Source: CAYUCJ01 sp049282265 (lineage in GTDB: Bacteria > Desulfobacterota > DSM-4660 > Desulfatiglandales > Desulfatiglandaceae). Taken from it: a stretch of 6,946 bases of DNA. The first letter of the stretch is position 1. Every line of letters begins with the position of its first letter. Position numbers and translations under genes: made by a program. The notes below the pieces were generated by a model that was not told the DNA's origin, made no database searches, and was given only the letters and a program-made list of their open reading frames with translations. Below are positions 1-3,737 of this stretch, one piece after another. The stretch spans positions 1 through 6,946 of the forward strand of contig JBAPTR010000142.1 in the NCBI GenBank assembly GCA_049282265.1, written 5' to 3'.

Positions 1-2
1 TC

Positions 3-740
3 CAGACCCAGTTGGTCCAGTCGGGGAAACTGGCCTCCATCGGCGAACTCGCAGCGGGTGTGGCCCATGAATTGAATCAACCCCTGATGATTATTCGAAT
101 TACGGCACAGCTTATGTTAAGAAAACAGACAAAAAATGCTTTGGATACCGCCAAATTGTCTCAAAACCTGAACTCCATCGAAAAAAACACCAAGCGTATG
201 ATGAATATCATTGACCATCTGCGTACTTTTTCACGGCAAACAAAAAACGAGTTTACGCTGGTGAATGTCAACGAGATCATTCAGGGTTCCTTTTTGATGA
301 TCGGCGAGCAACTCAGCCTGAGAAATATCGAAGTGATAAAAGATTTTTCGGGCGACATTCCAAAAGTTTTGGGAGACGCCAATCAGTTGGAGCAGGTCTT
401 TCTCAATTTGCTCGCCAATGCGCGGGATGCCATAGAATCAAAGTTTGAAGCCCGGGGAGGCGGTGCAGAATTACAAAAGAAGATCGTGATTACCACCCAT
501 GTTTCAGGTGATGGAAAAGACACGGTTGAAATTTTGTTCAAGGATACCGGGAGCGGGATACCCCAAGAAACACTGGAAAATATCTTCGATCCTTTTTATA
601 CCACCAAAGAGGTGGGCAAGGGTACGGGGTTGGGGCTTTCCATCACTTATGGAATCATTCAAGACCACAAGGGTAAGGTCGATGTGCTTGAAACCGGTCC
701 TGGGGGAACAACGTTTCGAATAAGACTGCCGGCTGCATAA
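3..740 (+). CDS. Sensor histidine kinase, C-terminal catalytic core (5' truncated by window edge)
   Basis: The reading frame is open from the window edge, so the sensor part of this gene lies outside; the TTG at 12 is only an internal Leu codon. Counting the codon at 3 as residue 1, the dimerisation/phosphotransfer helix carries AHELNQPL with the phospho-acceptor His22. The ATPase domain follows: N-box LNLLANARDAI (134-144), G1 box DTGSGIP (181-187), F box FDPFYTTK (195-202) and G2 box GKGTGLGLS (205-213). All catalytic boxes are intact, so it should autophosphorylate. The HELNQPL H-box is typical of HPK4-type kinases such as the DctB/NtrB-like groups. No receiver follows the ATPase domain, so the phosphoryl group must pass to separate proteins; the two receiver genes directly downstream are the obvious candidates (inference). 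The input domain and any membrane segments cannot be judged. Confidence 0.95.
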   Translation, partial: QTQLVQSGKLASIGELAAGVAHELNQPLMIIRITAQLMLRKQTKNALDTAKLSQNLNSIEKNTKRMMNIIDHLRTFSRQTKNEFTLVNVNEIIQGSFLMIGEQLSLRNIEVIKDFSGDIPKVLGDANQLEQVFLNLLANARDAIESKFEARGGGAELQKKIVITTHVSGDGKDTVEILFKDTGSGIPQETLENIFDPFYTTKEVGKGTGLGLSITYGIIQDHKGKVDVLETGPGGTTFRIRLPAA

Positions 741-790
741 AATTGTCTCGCAAAGACAGTGAGACGCCAAGGGAGTTAGGGAGCTAAAGA
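741..790 (+). other. Short spacer with small inverted repeat and ribosome binding site
   Basis: This spacer separates the kinase from the first response regulator. It contains TGTCT (744-748) and AGACA (754-758) around a five-base loop, with an alternative pairing GTCTC (745-749) with GAGAC (761-765). There is no T-run, so it is not a convincing terminator. AGGGAG at 778-783 sits seven bases before the ATG at 791 and is a good ribosome binding site. The spacer is short enough for co-transcription of both genes. Confidence 0.4.
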
Positions 791-1705
791 ATGAAAGAAA
801 AAATATTGGTCATAGATGACGAACCGGAAATTCGTGAGCTTCTATCCGAAATCCTTCAGGGAGAGGGATTTGAGGTTTTCGGTGCTGCAGACGGAGTCGA
901 AGGGTTAGAGCTGTTTCACGACATAAAGCCGGATCTTGTTATTACCGATGTGAAGATGCCTCGCAAAGACGGCCTTGCAGTTCTCAAAGAGGTTAAAGAG
1001 GCAAAATCCGACATAGATGTTATCATACTGACGGGCCATAGTGACGAAGCGACGGCCATTGAATGCCTCCAATCGGGGGCCTACGATTACCTCCTCAAAC
1101 CCGTGGAAGATATAGAGGTGCTTCTCATCGCCGTCAACCGGGCGATTCACAAGAGAAATCTGGAATTAAAAAATAAGGATCTGCTCAGACAACTGGAAGA
1201 AATGGCCATAAGAGATCCATTAACAGGCCTTTACAATTTCAGACAACTGCATGTTTCTCTTGATCAGGAGATGACACGTTCTCAACGGTATGGGCATTCT
1301 TTCTGTGTTTTTATCGTTGATGTGGATCACTTTAAAGCCGTTAACGATAATTATGGGCATCTATTTGGAGACCATGTCCTTAAGAAGCTGGGCGAAATAA
1401 TGCAGCGGGCCTTGCGCAATACGGATCGTCTTTTTCGTTACGGCGGGGAAGAATTTTTTGTCCTTATGCCCGAGACCTCCCAGGAGGAGGCCTCCACCGT
1501 AGCGGATCGGATTATGGATGCCATAAGAACCCATACGTTTATCTGTGATGAAAAAGGCGCCAAGATTACGGTGAGCATCGGAGGCGCCGGTTTTCCATTT
1601 CAGTCTATTGACAATGTGGAATTAATCAAGTTGGCCGACCAGGCATTATACAAGGCCAAAGAATCGGGAAGAGATCGAATTGTGTTCAGTGAGGTGTCCA
1701 TTTGA
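791..1705 (+). CDS. Response regulator with GGDEF diguanylate cyclase output (REC-GGDEF)
   Basis: A 304-residue cytoplasmic protein. The N-terminal receiver (about 3-120) has the acidic pair D9/D10, phospho-acceptor D53 in ITDVKMP, T81 and K103 in LLKP, so it should be phosphorylatable. After a short helical linker (about 121-138) comes a GGDEF domain (about 139-302): DPLTGLYN at 142-149, DVDHFKAVND at 177-186 and the active-site variant GGEEF at 218-222. GGEEF is a common catalytically competent form, so the protein is predicted to make c-di-GMP from two GTP. RNTD at 209-212 lies exactly five residues before GGEEF and matches the RxxD inhibitory site for c-di-GMP product feedback. The architecture resembles PleD/WspR-type regulators with one receiver. 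The ATG at 791 is supported by AGGGAG seven bases upstream. It is probably activated by the upstream kinase (inference from adjacency). Confidence 0.95.
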   Translation: MKEKILVIDDEPEIRELLSEILQGEGFEVFGAADGVEGLELFHDIKPDLVITDVKMPRKDGLAVLKEVKEAKSDIDVIILTGHSDEATAIECLQSGAYDYLLKPVEDIEVLLIAVNRAIHKRNLELKNKDLLRQLEEMAIRDPLTGLYNFRQLHVSLDQEMTRSQRYGHSFCVFIVDVDHFKAVNDNYGHLFGDHVLKKLGEIMQRALRNTDRLFRYGGEEFFVLMPETSQEEASTVADRIMDAIRTHTFICDEKGAKITVSIGGAGFPFQSIDNVELIKLADQALYKAKESGRDRIVFSEVSI

Positions 1706-1710
1706 AAGGA
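1705..1710 (+). promoter_or_regulatory. Ribosome binding site that sets the start of the second response regulator
   Basis: AAAGGA lies eight bases before the ATG at 1719 and overlaps the last base of the preceding gene's TGA stop (1703-1705). It favours 1719 over the in-frame start at 1680, and its position suggests translational coupling with the REC-GGDEF gene. Confidence 0.6.
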
Positions 1711-1718
1711 AACATGAC

Positions 1719-2744
1719 ATGAATCCAAAAATACTCATCGTAGACGACGAACCGGAGATTCTGGAAAATCTTGAAACGATCCTGTCCGACGAAGGATATG
1801 AAGTTGTCAAGGCTTCCTCCGGTAATGAGGCGCTTGCGAACTTTGAGGCAGGATCGTTCGGGTTGGTGATTACAGATATGAAAATGCCGGGCCTGAACGG
1901 TCTGGAAGTCCTGCGACGTTTGAAACAGATTGATAAGGACGTTGAGGTGATCCTATTGACCGGTCACGGTACCATGGAAAACGCAATCCAGGCTTTAAGA
2001 GACGATGGGGCCTATGATTACCTGAGAAAACCTCTGGAAGATATAGAAGAACTCCTTATTTGCGTAGGAAATGCCTTGGAAAGACGCAGGTTTCGCATAG
2101 AAAACGAAAAGCTTGTCACAGAACTAAGGGAGAGTGAACGAAAATTCCGGGCTATTTTCGATCAGACATTCCAATTCATTGGCATAATGACGATTGATGG
2201 AACATTGATAGAGGTTAATAGAACGGCTCTGGATTTTTCTGGGATCGAGGAGAAGGACGCATTGGGCAAACCATTTTGGGAAACAGTATGGTCGACTCAT
2301 TCGGCTGAATTGGAAGAGCGCTCGAAGAGGGCTATAAGCAAAGCCGCAGATGGGCACCTCGTTCGTTTCGAGGCCTTTCATCCAGCAATTGATGGTGGTA
2401 TTCATTACTTTGATGTTTCAATCAAGCCGGTTAAGGACGAGGCAGGGAATGTTTACAGTCTGATTCTAGAGAGTCATGATATCACAGAACGTAAGCAGGC
2501 CGAACAACAACGCGAAAAGACAATTGTGAAGCTGCAAGATGCGCTTGCCGAAGTGAAAACATTGCGGGGTTTCTTCCCCATTTGCTCATACTGCAAAAAA
2601 ATACGCGATGACAAGGGGTATTGGAACCAGATTGAATCCTATATTCAAAAACATTCCGATGCTGAATTTAGCCACGGTATCTGCCCTGAATGCGCCGAAA
2701 AATATTATCCTGATATGGACCTGTATGAAGAAGATGCCAAGTAA
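1719..2744 (+). CDS. Response regulator with PAS domain and C-terminal paired-CxxC module (REC-PAS-Cys4)
   Basis: A 341-residue cytoplasmic protein when started at the ATG at 1719. An in-frame start at 1680 would add 13 residues and overlap the previous gene, but the receiver begins directly at MNPKILIVDDEPE and the ribosome binding site fits 1719. The receiver (about 3-122) has D9/D10, phospho-acceptor D53, T81 and K104; it carries one extra residue between T81 and the lysine compared with the upstream receiver. A helical linker leads into a PAS domain (about 137-258), ending in the usual DITERKQAE. A short helix (about 262-281) joins it to a compact C-terminal module with C289-x2-C292 and C322-x2-C325, spaced like a zinc-ribbon or treble-clef metal site. 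There is no kinase, GGDEF or DNA-binding domain. I recall similar C-terminal modules on PAS and response-regulator proteins of Desulfobacterota, but know no assigned function. It may relay phosphorylation to a binding partner (inference). Confidence 0.9.
   Translation: MNPKILIVDDEPEILENLETILSDEGYEVVKASSGNEALANFEAGSFGLVITDMKMPGLNGLEVLRRLKQIDKDVEVILLTGHGTMENAIQALRDDGAYDYLRKPLEDIEELLICVGNALERRRFRIENEKLVTELRESERKFRAIFDQTFQFIGIMTIDGTLIEVNRTALDFSGIEEKDALGKPFWETVWSTHSAELEERSKRAISKAADGHLVRFEAFHPAIDGGIHYFDVSIKPVKDEAGNVYSLILESHDITERKQAEQQREKTIVKLQDALAEVKTLRGFFPICSYCKKIRDDKGYWNQIESYIQKHSDAEFSHGICPECAEKYYPDMDLYEEDAK
2562..2741 (+). other. Paired-CxxC C-terminal module (putative metal-binding output domain)
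   Basis: This stretch encodes residues 282-341 of the REC-PAS protein. ICSYCKKIRDDKGYW is followed by a short helix-like stretch, an SHGICPEC pair and a Tyr/Asp-rich tail. Four cysteines in two CxxC pairs 29 residues apart suggest one tetrahedral Zn(II) site. No haem (CxxCH) motif is present. The sequence supports a domain boundary, because the PAS domain ends before it; the function is unknown. Confidence 0.6.
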
Positions 2745-2764
2745 GGATTTCCGATGCGTATTTA

Positions 2765-2790
2765 GATAATTCTGAACTTAACAGATTATC
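2765..2790 (+). terminator. Possible hairpin at the end of the regulator operon
   Basis: GATAAT plus CTG (2765-2770, 2772-2774) pairs with CAG plus ATTATC (2782-2790) around a seven-base loop AACTTAA, leaving T2771 as a single bulge. It begins 20 bases after the stop of the REC-PAS gene. The stem is AT-rich and no T-run follows, so it is a weak terminator or an mRNA 3'-end stabiliser at best. Confidence 0.3.
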
Positions 2791-2832
2791 CTATCCCTGA
2801 GTTTCGAGCATCCGGCATATGTCAACAATACC

Positions 2833-2863
2833 AAATGTATGTACTACCAGTCCCTGGACATTT
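2833..2863 (+). terminator. Second imperfect hairpin followed by a pyrimidine-rich run
   Basis: AAATGT (2833-2838) can pair with ACATTT (2858-2863). Directly inside on the right, CCAG (2847-2850) pairs with CTGG (2854-2857) over a three-base loop, leaving an eight-base bulge on the left arm. A pyrimidine-rich stretch (CTCTTTTCC) follows. It could contribute to transcription termination, but the bulge makes this uncertain. Confidence 0.2.
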
Positions 2864-3002
2864 CTCTTTTCCATAGACCCTTCTTGACCCGCCATTTCAA
2901 AAAAAATTCAACTTTTTTCACTCTTTTTCATTTTTTGTGTCACAAAGTTGCACCTCAAAGACAATATACATAGCCAATGGTTGATGCCTCACTGAATATG
3001 AG

Positions 3003-3203
3003 TTAAACACTATCTGAACCTAGTAGATCTTGAACGATATTCCTGCTAATCGATAACCTCCTGTAAGATGAACGCCTAGAAATACCAGTGATATCGCAGT
3101 ACTCATCAATAGAGAGATCTCCTATCAGCACTAATAGTTCCTGCTCGCCTACCAGATCCTGCAGTTGCTGTAAAGTTTGACGTGCGATCATTAGCGGCAC
3201 CAC
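3003..3203 (-). CDS. Weak hypothetical ORF with helix-turn-helix-like stretch
   Basis: This 66-residue minus-strand frame starts at a GTG at 3203; an ATG at 3191-3189 would give 62 residues. I do not recognise a family. The middle, SIDEYCDITGISRRSSYRRL, has the pattern of a helix-turn-helix: an alpha-helix, a Gly turn, then a Ser/Arg-rich recognition-like helix. The upstream part is a leucine-rich helix. No convincing ribosome binding site precedes either start, and the frame stays open upstream without a start to about 3296. It may be a small DNA-binding protein, the tail of a decayed regulator, or chance. It is the only long open frame in this gap, which is the main reason to list it. Confidence 0.22.
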   Translation of the reverse strand: MVPLMIARQTLQQLQDLVGEQELLVLIGDLSIDEYCDITGISRRSSYRRLSISRNIVQDLLGSDSV

Positions 3204-3277
3204 ATCTGATGCCGTTTTAGGTCTGCTTTTGGCCAGCGTTGTCCAAAACTGGGATTCCGGTATGGATTTTGCATTCG

Positions 3278-3303
3278 ATAGGGCTAGAATATTGGGCTAG
3301 AAT
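3278..3303. repeat. 13-bp tandem duplication
   Basis: ATAGGGCTAGAAT (3278-3290) is followed immediately by ATTGGGCTAGAAT (3291-3303), two copies differing at one base. A nine-base segment TTCGATAGG also occurs twice nearby (3274-3282 and 3338-3346). This looks like local slippage in non-coding or decaying sequence; a regulatory role cannot be excluded. Confidence 0.6.
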
Positions 3304-3349
3304 GGTGATATTATCGTTTTGATATTTTTCTTTGATGTTCGATAGGAAT

Positions 3350-3543
3350 GAAGTGATTAAGGCTATGCCTATGACAAGAAATCCGGCGACAAGCTGGCCA
3401 CTGAGCTAATGAAAATCAGACCTGATATTCCTGTAATCTTTTGTTCCGGATACAGCAGGAAAATATCTGATCAAATATGGGTAGAAATCGGTATCAAGGC
3501 TGACTTAGCTAAAACGGTGGGAAAAGTCTTGGATGAGGCCTAA
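3350..3543 (+). pseudogene. Degraded receiver domain, probably the C-terminus of a lost hybrid kinase or response regulator
   Basis: From 3385 the + frame reads GDKLATELMKIRPDIPVIFC, then SGYSRKIS, then GIKADLAKTVGKVLDEA and a TAA at 3541-3543. This matches the second half of receivers found at the C-terminus of hybrid kinases, where GDKLA...KIRPDIPVI, C[TS]GYS and DLAKTV.KVLDEA are familiar. Three faults mark decay. The segment between GIKA and DLAKTV, which should hold the conserved Lys-Pro, is missing. The frame upstream hits a TAA at 3358-3360. An MPMT-like remnant of the phosphorylation loop lies in another frame (3365-3376), which suggests a frameshift near 3376-3384. No phospho-acceptor Asp is recognisable, and there is no start codon with a ribosome binding site. 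It cannot act as a receiver. It might instead be a tiny expressed peptide, but that is unlikely. Confidence 0.7.
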
Positions 3544-3630
3544 GTCAAGACTCAACAACAATTATCCGAACAGGGAGTATTCACGAACTTGGATATTTAA
3601 GGATACCAAAAATTATAGGCAAACATAAAT

Positions 3631-3660
3631 CTGGCAGAAAATACTTTCTGTCTATGCCAG
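3631..3660 (+). promoter_or_regulatory. Inverted repeat upstream of the CheB-CheR fusion
   Basis: CTGGCA (3631-3636) is repeated inverted as TGCCAG (3655-3660). Nested inside, CAGAAA (3635-3640) and TTTCTG (3645-3650) form a perfect six-base stem with a four-base loop. The structure lies 77 bases before the ATG at 3738 and could be a 5' leader hairpin or an operator. No T-run follows, so it is not a typical terminator. No convincing -35/-10 pair was found near it. Confidence 0.35.
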
Positions 3661-3723
3661 TATTGTTGATTCCGGTAACGCCATATTTCGATCCATCGTC
3701 TGAATCTTTTCCATCCATCTATA

Positions 3724-3729
3724 GAAAGG
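3724..3729 (+). promoter_or_regulatory. Ribosome binding site that sets the start of the CheB-CheR fusion
   Basis: GAAAGG sits eight bases before the ATG at 3738. It supports that start over the in-frame ATG at 3654, whose extra 28 residues look unrelated to the family and overlap the inverted repeat. Confidence 0.55.
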
Positions 3730-3737
3730 CAACGACC

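Larger units (their letters stand above)
2745..3349. other. Long intergenic gap without a secure gene
   Basis: This stretch has many stops in all three + frames. It is AT-rich, with A and T runs at about 2899-2936 and a small inverted repeat TTTGTG/CACAAA (2934-2939, 2941-2946). It holds the two hairpins described separately, a weak minus-strand ORF and a 13-bp tandem repeat. I see no tRNA, small-RNA signature, CRISPR array or insertion-sequence end. The composition and the receiver remnant just downstream suggest decayed sequence, perhaps what remains of one or more signalling genes. Confidence 0.5.

Noticed and set aside
1680..1718. Upstream in-frame start for the REC-PAS-Cys4 gene
   Set aside because: It would overlap the preceding gene and add 13 residues before the receiver's first strand. 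The ATG at 1719 has a well-spaced AAAGGA.
2899..2936. A-run followed by T-rich tract considered as a rho-independent terminator
   Set aside because: There is no GC-containing stem, and the A/T pairing alone would be unstable.
2934..2946. TTTGTG-T-CACAAA considered as a CRP/FNR-type operator
   Set aside because: The half-site spacing is one base, much shorter than the spacing of those families, and no adjacent promoter or gene start supports it.
3589..3618. Possible sigma-70 promoter TTGGAT - 18 bases - TTATAG upstream of the fusion gene
   Set aside because: Both hexamers match the consensus poorly, and AT-rich sequence gives such matches by chance.
3654..3737. Upstream in-frame ATG for the CheB-CheR fusion
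   Set aside because: The extra 28 residues do not look like part of the family, the start lies inside an inverted repeat, and the ATG at 3738 has GAAAGG eight bases upstream.
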